Shown in pieces: positions 42,964 through 51,121 of a DNA stretch of 64,000 bases (its first letter is position 1; every line of letters starts with the position of its first letter). A model generated the notes under the pieces. It worked only from the letters and a program-made list of their open reading frames with translations. It searched no databases and had not been told where the DNA came from. The position numbers and the translations under genes were made by a program. This DNA comes from an uncultured Desulfovibrio sp. (GTDB taxonomy: Bacteria > Desulfobacterota > Desulfovibrionia > Desulfovibrionales > Desulfovibrionaceae): assembly GCA_934546745.1 (NCBI GenBank), contig CAKTDV010000004.1:105265-169264 (forward strand), in the 5' to 3' direction.

Positions 42964-43818
42964 ATGAAGTTTCTTTTTCTACGTAAGTCACCCTATGTTC
43001 TGCCGTCCAATCAGTATGGCGGGGGCCGTAAGCGTCTCTTCCTCGGGCTGCTTTCCGCCTCCTGTCTGCTGTTGGGCTGCGTGCTGGCAATCTTTCTTGT
43101 CCTGCCCTGGGCTCTGCCGGGAGAACAGTTACGCTGGCTCGGCGTGATCAGCCTTACCCTGGGCATGGTGTTGATTGTCGCCTTGTTCTGGCTGTGTCTG
43201 ACGCTCATTTTTCATATCTATACGGCGCGTCTTTTTCCCGGTGTGGAGGCCGTGCGCCATGTGACCATACGCCTGCTTTTTCCTTTGATGGAATTACTGG
43301 CAAAGGCCGTCCATGTGGATCGCGCCAGGGTGCGGCGCTCCTTTATTAAGGTCAACAATGAGTTTGTTCTGGCGCGCGGCCTGCAAACGACGCCTGATCG
43401 CCTGCTGCTGCTTTTGCCGCACTGCATTCAGCGCAGCGCCTGTCCGTACCGTCTGACGCATACGCTGGAACTCTGTCGCCGTTGCGGGGCATGCCCTGTG
43501 GGTCATCTGCTCGATTTGCGTGACAGCTACGGCTTTGGCATGGCCATTGCTACAGGAGGTACCATTGCGCGGCGTATTGTCATTGAACGGCGGCCGCGTC
43601 TTATCATCGCTGTCGCCTGCGAGCGGGATTTAACCTCAGGTATCCAGGACAGCTACCCCTTGCCTGTCTTCGGTATTCTGAACGAACGCCCGTGTGGCCC
43701 TTGTCTGAATACGCTTGTTCCCTTACGGATACTGGAGGCCGTTGTGCGTCATTTTCTCGGGTTTCCGGCGGAAGACGGTACCGTAAGCCCCTTTCGGCGA
43801 AGAGGAGCGACGCGGTAA
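42964..43818 (+). CDS. DUF116-type membrane protein with Cys clusters
   Basis: 284-aa protein; start MKFLFLRKSPYVLPSNQYGG at 42964. Two N-terminal membrane helices (LFLGLLSASCLLLGCVLAIF and WLGVISLTLGMVLIVALFWL), then a cytoplasmic domain with LLLLPHCIQRSACPYRLT, LCRRCGACPVGHLL and VACERDLTSGIQD, plus ERPCGPCLNT. This is the DUF116 pattern; the Cys arrangement suggests a metal or Fe-S centre. Function unknown. It lies between fmt and rsmB in the same direction. Confidence 0.85.
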   Translation: MKFLFLRKSPYVLPSNQYGGGRKRLFLGLLSASCLLLGCVLAIFLVLPWALPGEQLRWLGVISLTLGMVLIVALFWLCLTLIFHIYTARLFPGVEAVRHVTIRLLFPLMELLAKAVHVDRARVRRSFIKVNNEFVLARGLQTTPDRLLLLLPHCIQRSACPYRLTHTLELCRRCGACPVGHLLDLRDSYGFGMAIATGGTIARRIVIERRPRLIIAVACERDLTSGIQDSYPLPVFGILNERPCGPCLNTLVPLRILEAVVRHFLGFPAEDGTVSPFRRRGATR

Positions 43819-43827
43819 TCAGCCGGC

Positions 43828-45210
43828 ATGTTTTCCGCTATGGGAGCGCGTATGGTTTCGAGTTTTTCCGGAAAATTGCGCAAAGCGCCGCCGTCGGCGT
43901 TGATCTGGGCATGGCGGGCGCTGGTTCTGCTGGATGCGGCGCCGCCGCCGTCTTCGGCGCAGGAAGCGTTGGAAAGCGTTCTGTCAACGGTGCGGGAGGC
44001 GGAACAGCGAGACAGAAATCTGGCATCGGAGTATTTTTATGGCGCATTGCGTCAGGAGATCCGTGTGCGGTGGCTGCTGGATCGCCTTTTGCCACAGCCG
44101 GAGAAATTACCCTTGCCGCTGCTGCGGCTTTTGGGGATTGCCTCCTATGCGCTGTTGTTTCTTGAGCGTGTTCCGGCGTACGCCATACTTTCCACGGCGG
44201 TGGACGCGGCGCGCTGTGTGTACGGCCCTGGGCTGGGAAAGCTCGTCAATGGCGTGCTGCGTTCGCTGCAACGCTGGGGAGTGTCCGTTCAGGAAGCGGC
44301 GTTTTATGTGGAGCAGGGAGAAGCGGCGGACAGCCCTGCGGCACGGGCGCGTTTTTTTTCCCTGCCGGAAGCTGTCTATGCCCTCTGGGATCGCGCCTAT
44401 GGCAGGGATGTCGCGGAATGCCTTGCCTATCGCAGTCAGGCGCGTCCTGTGGCTGCGGTGCGTGTGCATGCGGGAAGATCCCAGGCGGCGCGTTTACGCC
44501 AGGATCTGTTGACGGCGGACGGCAAGGGGGAGAGGAAGCCCGTTGCCGTGGGAGCGTGGGGAGTGGCGTTTCCGGGAGGGCTTCCCGTTGCCGCTGGAGG
44601 GGAGAGCCTTGCGGAATTGATGGCGGCCGGGCGTCTTTCGTCGCAATCCGCAGGTTCGCAATACGTGATGTCCGCGTTATGGAGCGGGACGGATTTGGGT
44701 GGGGAACCTCTCTGGGATGCCTGCTGCGGCTATGGCGGCAAGGCCGCGCTTGCGGCCGAGCAGGGAGCGCCTCTGCATCTCTGCTCCGATGCCTCATGGC
44801 TGCGGCTGCGGCAGTTTCCCCAACATTTTCAGCGGCTTCACCTCATGATACCGCCATTGGCTCTGGCGGATGCCAGGCGGCCTCCCGTGCGGCAATGGCG
44901 GGGGAACATTCTGGCGGATGTGCCGTGCAGCGGCCTGGGGGTGCTTGCCCGTCGGCCGGATATCCGGCGGCATACAGAGCGGATAGGACATTTTCCGCAA
45001 GTGCAATACGGTATTGCGCTTGCGCTTGCGCAACGTCTGCTGCCGGGCCGCTGTCTTGTCTATGTGACCTGTACGCTGCACCCTGAGGAAAATGAGCGGA
45101 TGGTGGAGCGGCTTGAGGCAATGGGTTTGCGTTGTCTGGAACAGGTACGGACGCCGCACGGGCATCCTTTTTTGGAGGGGATGTTCGGGGCTGTCCTGCG
45201 GAAAACATAA
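43828..45210 (+). CDS. rsmB: 16S rRNA m5C methyltransferase, RsmB/Sun type
   Basis: 460-aa protein. N-terminal NusB-like RNA-binding domain (residues about 30-160; LLRLLGIASYALLFLERVPA). C-terminal class I methyltransferase: PLWDACCGYGGKAALAAEQG (SAM site), NILADVPCSGLGVLARRPDI (catalytic Cys of motif VI/IV) and CLVYVTCTLHPEENERMVER (second Cys). It starts 10 bp after the DUF116 gene; a hairpin separates it from convergent parB. Confidence 0.9.
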   Translation: MFSAMGARMVSSFSGKLRKAPPSALIWAWRALVLLDAAPPPSSAQEALESVLSTVREAEQRDRNLASEYFYGALRQEIRVRWLLDRLLPQPEKLPLPLLRLLGIASYALLFLERVPAYAILSTAVDAARCVYGPGLGKLVNGVLRSLQRWGVSVQEAAFYVEQGEAADSPAARARFFSLPEAVYALWDRAYGRDVAECLAYRSQARPVAAVRVHAGRSQAARLRQDLLTADGKGERKPVAVGAWGVAFPGGLPVAAGGESLAELMAAGRLSSQSAGSQYVMSALWSGTDLGGEPLWDACCGYGGKAALAAEQGAPLHLCSDASWLRLRQFPQHFQRLHLMIPPLALADARRPPVRQWRGNILADVPCSGLGVLARRPDIRRHTERIGHFPQVQYGIALALAQRLLPGRCLVYVTCTLHPEENERMVERLEAMGLRCLEQVRTPHGHPFLEGMFGAVLRKT

Positions 45211-45217
45211 GATTTCC

Positions 45218-45243
45218 CCGGAGGAGAAGGAAATCTCCTCCGG
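45218..45243. terminator. Hairpin between convergent rsmB and parB
   Basis: 10-bp stem CCGGAGGAGA/TCTCCTCCGG with loop AGGAAA, 7 bp after the rsmB stop. There is no clear T-tract on either strand; an alternative pairing of GATTTCC with GGAAATC overlaps it. Confidence 0.5.
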
Positions 45244-45268
45244 AGAAAAGAGGCGCGGGTCGTTTGCT

Positions 45269-46264
45269 CTATTCCACAAGCGGCGCGCTGTCCTCAGACG
45301 GTTGTTCGTTCTGTGCGGGAAGTTCCTCGCCGGTTTCTTCAGGAAGAGAGATGCCAAGGCGTTGGAGAATTGCCCGTAATTCTTCCGGGGAGTTGTACCG
45401 GAGTGTAATGCGTCCGCTGGAGGCGTCGCCGCTGACGCTGGTTTTGCAAATCTCCTCGTTCAGCAGATGTTGCAGAAGCTTCATGGCCGTACTTTTTTTG
45501 CGCGTAGGCTTTGACGGCGCTTCAGCCAGAGGGATTTGGGAGGATTCCATGCTCTTGTTGAGCATGTATTCAGGGAGCCAGCCCGTTTTTTTCCAGCATT
45601 CCACGGCCTCTTCGGCCTCGCGTACGGTAATGCCGTCCTCGACGATACAACGCCGGAGAATTTCCGCGGCTTCTTGGGCTTCCGGTCCCTGAAGAGAGAG
45701 GAGGCAACGGGCGTGTCCGGCGCTCATCCGGCCGTAGCGAACATCCTCTTGGGCGCTTTCGCTGAGTTGGAGCAGACGCATGGCGTTGGCAATGGCGGGG
45801 CGGCTTTTTCCAAGGCGCTTCGCAAGCTCTTCCTGGGTGATGTTGAGAGCGTCGCGCAATTCCTTGAGCGCCTGCGCTTCTTCAATGGCGTTGAGATCTT
45901 CGCGTTGCAGGTTTTCAATCAGGGCGGCGGCCATGACCTCCTTGTCGCTCATCTCACGGATGACAACGGGAACTTTGGAGAGATTCGCCATACGGGCGGC
46001 CCGCCAGCGGCGTTCTCCCGCGACGATTTGATACGTGCCGGAACCGTCTGGGCGGACAAGAAGAGGCTGGAGAATCCCTTGCGCACGGATGGATTCCGCC
46101 AGCTCTTTGAGGGCTTCCTCGTCAAAGTGCCTACGCGGCTGGGACGGATTTGGAGATATGGCGTCAATGGCAATGAGGTTGTTTTGCCCTTCGCTTTTCT
46201 CCGTTGCGGCATTGCCACCCCAGAGGACTTCCAGACCCCGGCCAAGACCTTTGTTTGCGCTCAT
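45269..46264 (-). CDS. parB: Chromosome partitioning protein ParB
   Basis: 331-aa centromere-binding CTP hydrolase. N-terminal ISPNPSQPRRHFDEEALKEL, box I GILQPLLVRPDG, box II IVAGERRWRAARMA (CTP site), ALIENLQREDLNAIEEAQAL, and the HTH TQEELAKRLGKSRPAIANAM. C-terminal dimer domain RITLRYNSPEELRAILQRLG. Start MSANKGLGRGLEVLWGG. parA lies about 470 bp upstream with a small gene on the other strand between them. Confidence 0.95.
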   Translation of the reverse strand: MSANKGLGRGLEVLWGGNAATEKSEGQNNLIAIDAISPNPSQPRRHFDEEALKELAESIRAQGILQPLLVRPDGSGTYQIVAGERRWRAARMANLSKVPVVIREMSDKEVMAAALIENLQREDLNAIEEAQALKELRDALNITQEELAKRLGKSRPAIANAMRLLQLSESAQEDVRYGRMSAGHARCLLSLQGPEAQEAAEILRRCIVEDGITVREAEEAVECWKKTGWLPEYMLNKSMESSQIPLAEAPSKPTRKKSTAMKLLQHLLNEEICKTSVSGDASSGRITLRYNSPEELRAILQRLGISLPEETGEELPAQNEQPSEDSAPLVE

Positions 46265-46338
46265 GCGTACTCCCTGATACAGTAACGGCTGTTTCTTGCG
46301 ACAGTCGTGATTGATTTTTCAAAAAAAGGATGCCGTCT

Positions 46339-46734
46339 ATGGCTGGAGAACAGCATATTCTCTATCTCAGGGACGCTCAGGAACACCTTTGCGGCGTACA
46401 ACTTTCCGCCAAGCTGTGGGATCTTGCGCGTCCCGCTGTGGAAAAGGCCCTTGCCCGTCTGACGCCGCCAGAGGAAGCGCCGGAGCCTCTGGAAGATTTC
46501 CGTCAATTCCTGGAATACTGGGATTTCAAGTACACCTACGATCCGTCGGTGAAATGTCCGCATTGCGGCGCTGAAACCAGCGACTGGCGGACGGATCCCG
46601 CACATCCCTTTCATCTGACAACGGCCAATTTGGGCGGCCTGCTGGTTTTTCGCTGTACCTGTTGCCATACGACCATACGGCAGAAGCATTTTCGCGATCA
46701 TCGCGCGCTCGAGTATACGGCGTATGGAGGGTGA
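46339..46734 (+). CDS. Small Cys-rich protein between parB and parA
   Basis: 131-aa protein starting MAGEQHILYLRDAQEHLCGV (AAGGA eight bases upstream; an in-frame ATG at 46330 is also possible). It has two Cys pairs, CPHCGAETSDW and CTCCHTTIRQKHF, arranged like a zinc ribbon, and an acidic helical middle. Not recognised. It runs opposite to parA and parB, with only 74 bp to parB and ending against the parA stop. Confidence 0.65.
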   Translation: MAGEQHILYLRDAQEHLCGVQLSAKLWDLARPAVEKALARLTPPEEAPEPLEDFRQFLEYWDFKYTYDPSVKCPHCGAETSDWRTDPAHPFHLTTANLGGLLVFRCTCCHTTIRQKHFRDHRALEYTAYGG

Positions 46735-47523
46735 TTATTGCAGAACGGAGGTTTTTTGCGCTGGCCGTCGTTGAACGACCTCCTGCGCAAGCGTGATATA
46801 TGCCTCCGCGCCTTTGGATTTTATATCGTAATGGATAATGGACTTGCCGTGGCTGGGCGCTTCTGAAAGTCGGACATTACGCGGAATCACTGTGGTGAAA
46901 AGATGATCAGGAAAGCAGCGTTGCACTTCGCTTTTGACGTCCCGCGTCAGGCGATTGCGTATATCAAACATGGTCAGCACTACGCCAAGCAAGGAAAGGT
47001 TGGGATTAAGGCGTTTACGAACCTGTTCATAGGTTTGAAGCAGCTTGACAATACCTTCAAGGGCAAAGAACTCACATTGCAGAGGAATGAGCAACTCCCG
47101 TGAGGCGCAAAAGGCATTGAGCGTAATGAGCCCTAGTGAAGGGGGGCAATCCAGAATAATATAATCATACATGCCTTCCACATGCTTGAGACATTCGCTC
47201 AGGAAAAACTCACGCGCCATCTTATCTACCAGTTCCAATTCAACAGCAACAAGATTTGTGCTGGCCGGAATAATATCAAGATAGGGGGATCGCGTTTTTG
47301 CGATATGTTCGGGAGTACTTTCAGGATCGTAGAAGCACTGGTATAAATCCCCGGAGATGGTTTCCTGGGCAAGACCAAAGCCGCTGGTGCTGTTGGCTTG
47401 AGGATCACAGTCCACAACAAGAATTTTTTTTTCCATAACAGCGAGGGCGGCGGCAAGATTTATGGTCGTTGTTGTTTTTCCAACGCCGCCTTTTTGATTT
47501 GCTATGGAAATGATGCGTGCCAT
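46735..47523 (-). CDS. parA: Chromosome partitioning ATPase ParA/Soj
   Basis: 262-aa Walker-type ATPase. Start MARIISIANQKGGVGKTTTT at 47523 with the deviant Walker A at residues 11-18, LVVDCDPQANSTSGFG (Walker A'), and YDYIILDCPPSLGLITLNAF (Walker B). It works with ParB and parS in origin segregation. The RBS GGAGG falls in a hairpin directly before the start, and a parS-like palindrome lies 31 bp upstream. Confidence 0.95.
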   Translation of the reverse strand: MARIISIANQKGGVGKTTTTINLAAALAVMEKKILVVDCDPQANSTSGFGLAQETISGDLYQCFYDPESTPEHIAKTRSPYLDIIPASTNLVAVELELVDKMAREFFLSECLKHVEGMYDYIILDCPPSLGLITLNAFCASRELLIPLQCEFFALEGIVKLLQTYEQVRKRLNPNLSLLGVVLTMFDIRNRLTRDVKSEVQRCFPDHLFTTVIPRNVRLSEAPSHGKSIIHYDIKSKGAEAYITLAQEVVQRRPAQKTSVLQ

Positions 47524-47549
47524 AAAATACCTCCGCAATGCGGTATTTT
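47524..47549 (-). promoter_or_regulatory. Hairpin over the parA ribosome binding site
   Basis: Inverted repeat AAAATACC/GGTATTTT (47524-47531 and 47542-47549) with a 10-base loop. On the parA mRNA the GGAGG lies across the loop and right arm, just before ATG, so folding would mask initiation. Confidence 0.45.
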
Positions 47550-47554
47550 GACGG

Positions 47555-47570
47555 TGTTTCATGTGAAACA
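47555..47570. promoter_or_regulatory. parS-like ParB binding site
   Basis: TGTTTCATGTGAAACA, one base from the bacterial parS consensus TGTTNCACGTGAAACA. It sits just upstream of parA, which is where parS sites occur in many genomes. Confidence 0.8.
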
Positions 47571-47697
47571 TGAAGCGAACGAAGAATAGTCTAGGTAATT
47601 TTAGGTAGGCGGTCAAGACTGATTATGTTTTTTTGACGGTTTTTTGTTTTAAAAAACTGTTGTGGCTTTGTGGAAAATAAAAACAGGAAGGTGTGCC

Positions 47698-48078
47698 ATG
47701 CATAATATACTTTTGGTTGATGATGAAGAGGAAGTTACGTCTCTTCTGAAAAAAAGATTGGAAAAAAGGGGATTTTGCTGCTGTGAAGCGACTAATGGTC
47801 AAAAGGCGCTGGACGCTTTGGAAAATGTCTCTTTCCATATTGTTGTTATGGATGTAAAAATGCCTGTGATGGATGGTATCAGCGCGTTGCAAGTCATTCA
47901 TGAAAAATATCCTGATGTGAAGGTTATTCTGCTTTCAGGACATGCGGATATGCAGCTTGCCGTCCACGCCATGCAGTGTGGCGCGTTTGGCTATCTGATG
48001 AAGCCCGTGGAGCTGGAAGAATTGCTTTACAAGATAGAGGACGCGCAAACTCAGGCAAAACTTGAAAATAAAAACTGA
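47698..48078 (+). CDS. Single-domain response regulator
   Basis: 126-aa CheY-like receiver. Start at 47698 (MHNILLVDDEEEVTSLLKKR). Acidic pocket DDE at 8-10, phospho-acceptor Asp-52 in VVMDVKMPVMDG, Ser-80 in ILLSGHAD and Lys-102 in YLMKPVELEEL are all in place. No output domain, so it signals by protein contact. The cognate kinase is not in the window. Confidence 0.9.
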   Translation: MHNILLVDDEEEVTSLLKKRLEKRGFCCCEATNGQKALDALENVSFHIVVMDVKMPVMDGISALQVIHEKYPDVKVILLSGHADMQLAVHAMQCGAFGYLMKPVELEELLYKIEDAQTQAKLENKN

Positions 48079-48136
48079 TGGAAAAAGAGAAACGTTGCCC
48101 TTTTGAAGAAAAGGGCGTGAAGAAGGAGAATAGACA

Positions 48137-48934
48137 ATGGAACGTTACTTGCGCGTACCCGTGTCCATTATTGCTGCGGCTATGTTATGCTGGCCGCACG
48201 GCTCTCTGGCAATCGCCGCTGAGAACAACGAGGCACTGACGCGGCAATTGCAGGAGATTTTCCATACGCATCCCGAATTGATTCTGGATGTTCTGCGCGG
48301 CAACAGCGAAGCGGTTCTTGATATTGCCCAGCAGGGCGCCAATACCCGTCGTAAAGGGGCTTTGGAGCGCCAGTGGAAACAGGATGCGACCGTGGAAAAG
48401 AAAATGAAACTGGAAAACCGGCCCATGCGCGGTCCGCTCAATGCCCGTGTTCGGATTGTGGCGTTTTCTGACTTTACCTGTTCCTTTTGCCAGCAGGCCG
48501 CCGTGACTGTGGAAAGCATTCTCAAGGAATATGGCGACAGTGTGAGCCTTGTCTTTAAAAATCTTCCTCTGAGCGAAGGGGCCGGCGTCACGGCGGCACA
48601 ATATTTTGTGGCGCTCTCTCTCCAAAGTGAGGAGGGCGCCTGGAGTTTTTATAAGGAGCTCTTTCAAAATCGTGACAGGCTTGTTTCTGAAGGAGAAGCC
48701 TATATAAAGAGCGTTGTCGATACGCTGAAAATCGATAAACGTCGCTTGGAGAAAGATCGCCGCGGCAAGAAAGTCGCGGAAATTTTGAAGGAAGATCAGG
48801 AAGACGCCCAGAAACTGGGTATTGACGGCACGCCCTGCTTTGTTGTCAACAATCTCATGGTGCGCGGCGCGCTGCCGCTGGATCTGTTCAAATATGCCGT
48901 TGATACCGCCAGAACCCTGCCGTTGAAAAAGTAG
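48137..48934 (+). CDS. DsbA-like periplasmic thiol oxidoreductase
   Basis: 265-aa exported thioredoxin-fold protein. Signal peptide to about residue 27, then a helical N-terminal region (LQEIFHTHPELILDVLRGNS) like that of the Com1/BdbD-type DsbA proteins. Active site CSFC at residues 115-118 in AFSDFTCSFCQQAA; cis-Pro loop GIDGTPCFVVNN with an extra Cys. Probable disulfide oxidase or isomerase. Confidence 0.9.
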   Translation: MERYLRVPVSIIAAAMLCWPHGSLAIAAENNEALTRQLQEIFHTHPELILDVLRGNSEAVLDIAQQGANTRRKGALERQWKQDATVEKKMKLENRPMRGPLNARVRIVAFSDFTCSFCQQAAVTVESILKEYGDSVSLVFKNLPLSEGAGVTAAQYFVALSLQSEEGAWSFYKELFQNRDRLVSEGEAYIKSVVDTLKIDKRRLEKDRRGKKVAEILKEDQEDAQKLGIDGTPCFVVNNLMVRGALPLDLFKYAVDTARTLPLKK

Positions 48935-49027
48935 GGAGTGGAGGAGAAAGACACAGAAACAGCCTCAAGAGGAGAAAACGAATTTTTTTATTTGAAATAC
49001 CAGAAAAAGAGGCGTAGCGTTCTTGCA

Positions 49028-49166
49028 TTCTCAGGGCGGGGTGAAAGTCCCCACCGGCGGTAATGGGCATGCTGACATGCCACAAGCCCGCGAGCGCTTT
49101 GTACGGCAAAGGCAGCTGATTCGGTGTGATTCCGAAGCCGACGGTGATAGTCCGGATGAAAGAGAA
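49028..49166 (+). promoter_or_regulatory. FMN riboswitch (RFN element)
   Basis: Closing stem TTCTC/GAGAA. Conserved core segments in order: CAGGGCGGGGTGAAAGTCCC, CCGGCGGTAATG, AGCCCGCGAGCG, then GCAGCTGATTCGGTG, GATTCCGAAGCCGACGGT and AGTCCGGATGAAAGAGAA. This is a full RFN element directly upstream of ribB, giving repression by FMN. Confidence 0.96.
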
Positions 49167-49254
49167 TTGCAGGAAACGGCGCTTCATCCCCTTTTTTCGG
49201 GGGGTGCCGCTTTCCGTCCGCCCTGATGCCTGTTGTACCGTAAAGGAGTCATGC

Positions 49255-49938
49255 ATGCATCAGACAGCTACCATCCCTTCCTCTTCGTTGTCCTCTTCTT
49301 TTTCCGAACTTGACGATTTTGGCACGCCCGAAGAACGTATGCGGGCGGCGCTGGCTTCATTGCAAGGCGGTAACGGCATCCTTGTTGTTGATGATGCCAG
49401 CAGGGAAAACGAGGGTGACGTCATCTTTCCCGCACACAGCCTGACAGAGCGTCAAATGGCGCTGCTTATCCGTCATTGCAGCGGCATCGTCTGCCTGTGT
49501 CTGACGGAAAGCCAGGCCGATGCGCTGCATCTGCCGCCCATGTGCGCGGAGAATACCAATACGCAGCAGACGGCCTTCACCGTCAGCATAGAGGCTGCCT
49601 CCGGCGTCACTACCGGCGTTTCCGCCGCGGATCGGCTTGCGACTGTCAAGGCCGCGGTGAAGAAATATGCCAGACCTGCGGATTTGCGCCGCCCCGGTCA
49701 TATTTTCCCCTTGCGAGCCAGAAATGGCGGCGTCCTGGAGCGGCGCGGGCATACTGAAGCCACCGTCGATATGATGCGTCTTGCAGGTTTGCCTCCCTGC
49801 GGCGTACTCTGTGAACTGACAAATGACGACGGCACGATGGCCCGTTTGCCCCGTATCGCGGCCTTCTCCCGCGAACAGGGTATGCCGCTGATCAGTGTGG
49901 AGGATATTGCCCTCTGGAGACGGCGGTATGCATTGTAG
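49255..49938 (+). CDS. ribB: 3,4-dihydroxy-2-butanone 4-phosphate synthase
   Basis: 227-aa riboflavin enzyme converting ribulose 5-phosphate to DHBP and formate. Metal and substrate motif VVDDASRENEGDVIFPAH; also TAFTVSIEAASGVTTGVSAA, RRPGHIFPLRARNGGVLERR and GHTEATVDMMRLAGL, all conserved. It is monofunctional, lacking the C-terminal GTP cyclohydrolase II domain. The start at 49255 follows AAGGAG; a second ATG four bases earlier is out of frame. Controlled by the FMN riboswitch upstream. Confidence 0.96.
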   Translation: MHQTATIPSSSLSSSFSELDDFGTPEERMRAALASLQGGNGILVVDDASRENEGDVIFPAHSLTERQMALLIRHCSGIVCLCLTESQADALHLPPMCAENTNTQQTAFTVSIEAASGVTTGVSAADRLATVKAAVKKYARPADLRRPGHIFPLRARNGGVLERRGHTEATVDMMRLAGLPPCGVLCELTNDDGTMARLPRIAAFSREQGMPLISVEDIALWRRRYAL

Positions 49939-50037
49939 AGCGCGGAGACTCGCGCCCAGCCACGAGGAAAAACAGCGCTTTTTCCAGTATCGCTTTTGAA
50001 GGTGACAGCTTCCAAAAGAGACGACATGCTCTAGTAT

Positions 50038-50616
50038 TCAGCCGCGGCGCACGGGAAAGACGATGGCTTCGTACCAATAGAGGGATGCGAAGCCATCCGT
50101 CCAGCTGTGCGGCGGAAGATTGGCTTTGAGGCAGAGATTTTCCAGATACTCCTGAAGGTTCCAGCCTTGTTCCACAGGCACCTGTGGTAAAAAGAGGCCG
50201 CTGTGATGGCCTCGCTTGAGCAGCAGGCCATGACGGCCTATTTCAATGGCGGTGGGATCGGGGCAGGGTGTCAGGGGTCCCAGAATGGAAATTTCCAGAT
50301 CCATGGCTTTCCATTCCCGCGGGGTTACAGGAGGAAAGCGCGGATCTTCGAAGGCGGCGGCGCGGGCCATGCGCCAGACGTTCTGGTACAGAGGCTCTTT
50401 GCCATAAATACTGCCGATGCAGCCGCGAAGAGCCTTGTTGAGGCGCAGTGTGACGAAGGAACCCAGCGGTTCGGAGAGAATGCCCTTTTTGAGCGTTTCA
50501 GAAGGGAAGGGGGGCTGGGGCAGGCTTTTTCCGGTGAGTGTGGTCGTGATGGCGAGTTCCGCCGTACGGCCAAGAAATTCCTCTTCTTCAGGGGTGACGG
50601 TGAAAGACAGTGACAT
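50038..50616 (-). CDS. AMMECR1-domain protein (AmmeMemoRadiSam system protein A)
   Basis: 192-aa AMMECR1-family protein; start MSLSFTVTPEEEEFLGRTAE with GGAGG upstream. The hallmark LRGCIGSIYG is at about residues 65-74, with FEDPRFPPVTPREW and GLLLKRGHHSGLFLPQVPVE later. In many anaerobes it is encoded with Memo and radical-SAM genes, which are not near here. Function not established. Downstream of the dsr operon terminator in the same direction. Confidence 0.9.
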   Translation of the reverse strand: MSLSFTVTPEEEEFLGRTAELAITTTLTGKSLPQPPFPSETLKKGILSEPLGSFVTLRLNKALRGCIGSIYGKEPLYQNVWRMARAAAFEDPRFPPVTPREWKAMDLEISILGPLTPCPDPTAIEIGRHGLLLKRGHHSGLFLPQVPVEQGWNLQEYLENLCLKANLPPHSWTDGFASLYWYEAIVFPVRRG

Positions 50617-50750
50617 GGAGCCTCCTTGATGACGCAATGCGCGGGCGGATTACGTCATAACGCAATAGCAATGCGATAGAAAAAGAAAAGCCACAACAAC
50701 AATGTTGCGGCGAATTGCGTAAACCGGCTGCTGAGGCGATGAGCGAAAAA

Positions 50751-50794
50751 CGGGAGCGAAGTTTGCCAAGCGTCTTTACGCTTCTTCGCTCCCG
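50751..50794 (-). terminator. Terminator of the dsrABD operon
   Basis: Stem CGGGAGCGAAG (50751-50761) with CTTCGCTCCCG (50784-50794) and an inner stem AAGCGT/ACGCTT. Read on the minus strand it is followed by TTTTTC. Located 34 bp after the dsrD stop. Confidence 0.85.
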
Positions 50795-50827
50795 CGTCCG
50801 CTTTTAGATGTCACGACAAGGAGAAAA

Positions 50828-51064
50828 CTAGTCTTCGCCTTCAGTGTGGGCCTGCTTGCCCGCGCCCTTCAGGCCATACATGGTTGTGGAACCGGAAGAC
50901 CAGAATTCCAGAACTTCTTCATTCACGAGTTTGGTGAGAACTTTTTTTACTTCGCGGGGCCCCTTGTCGGGGAAGAGTTCCAGAAAGTCTTTGAAGTAGA
51001 ATTTGGACTTGGTGGCGGACTTGCTTTTGAGGAAGTCGACTACAACATCTTTTTCGTCAGCCAT
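50828..51064 (-). CDS. dsrD: Dissimilatory sulfite reductase-associated protein DsrD
   Basis: 78-aa winged-helix protein. MADEKDVVVDFLKSKSATKS, then FYFKDFLELFPDKGPREVKK and EEVLEFWSSGSTTMYGLKG are characteristic of DsrD from Desulfovibrio. DsrD is known to stimulate DsrAB turnover. Third gene of the operon, 57 bp after dsrB. Confidence 0.97.
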   Translation of the reverse strand: MADEKDVVVDFLKSKSATKSKFYFKDFLELFPDKGPREVKKVLTKLVNEEVLEFWSSGSTTMYGLKGAGKQAHTEGED

Positions 51065-51121
51065 GTTGTTTCTCCTGTACCGGCGGCGCTTGCGCGCCGC
51101 CGGCCGTTATAGTCCTGGCTT

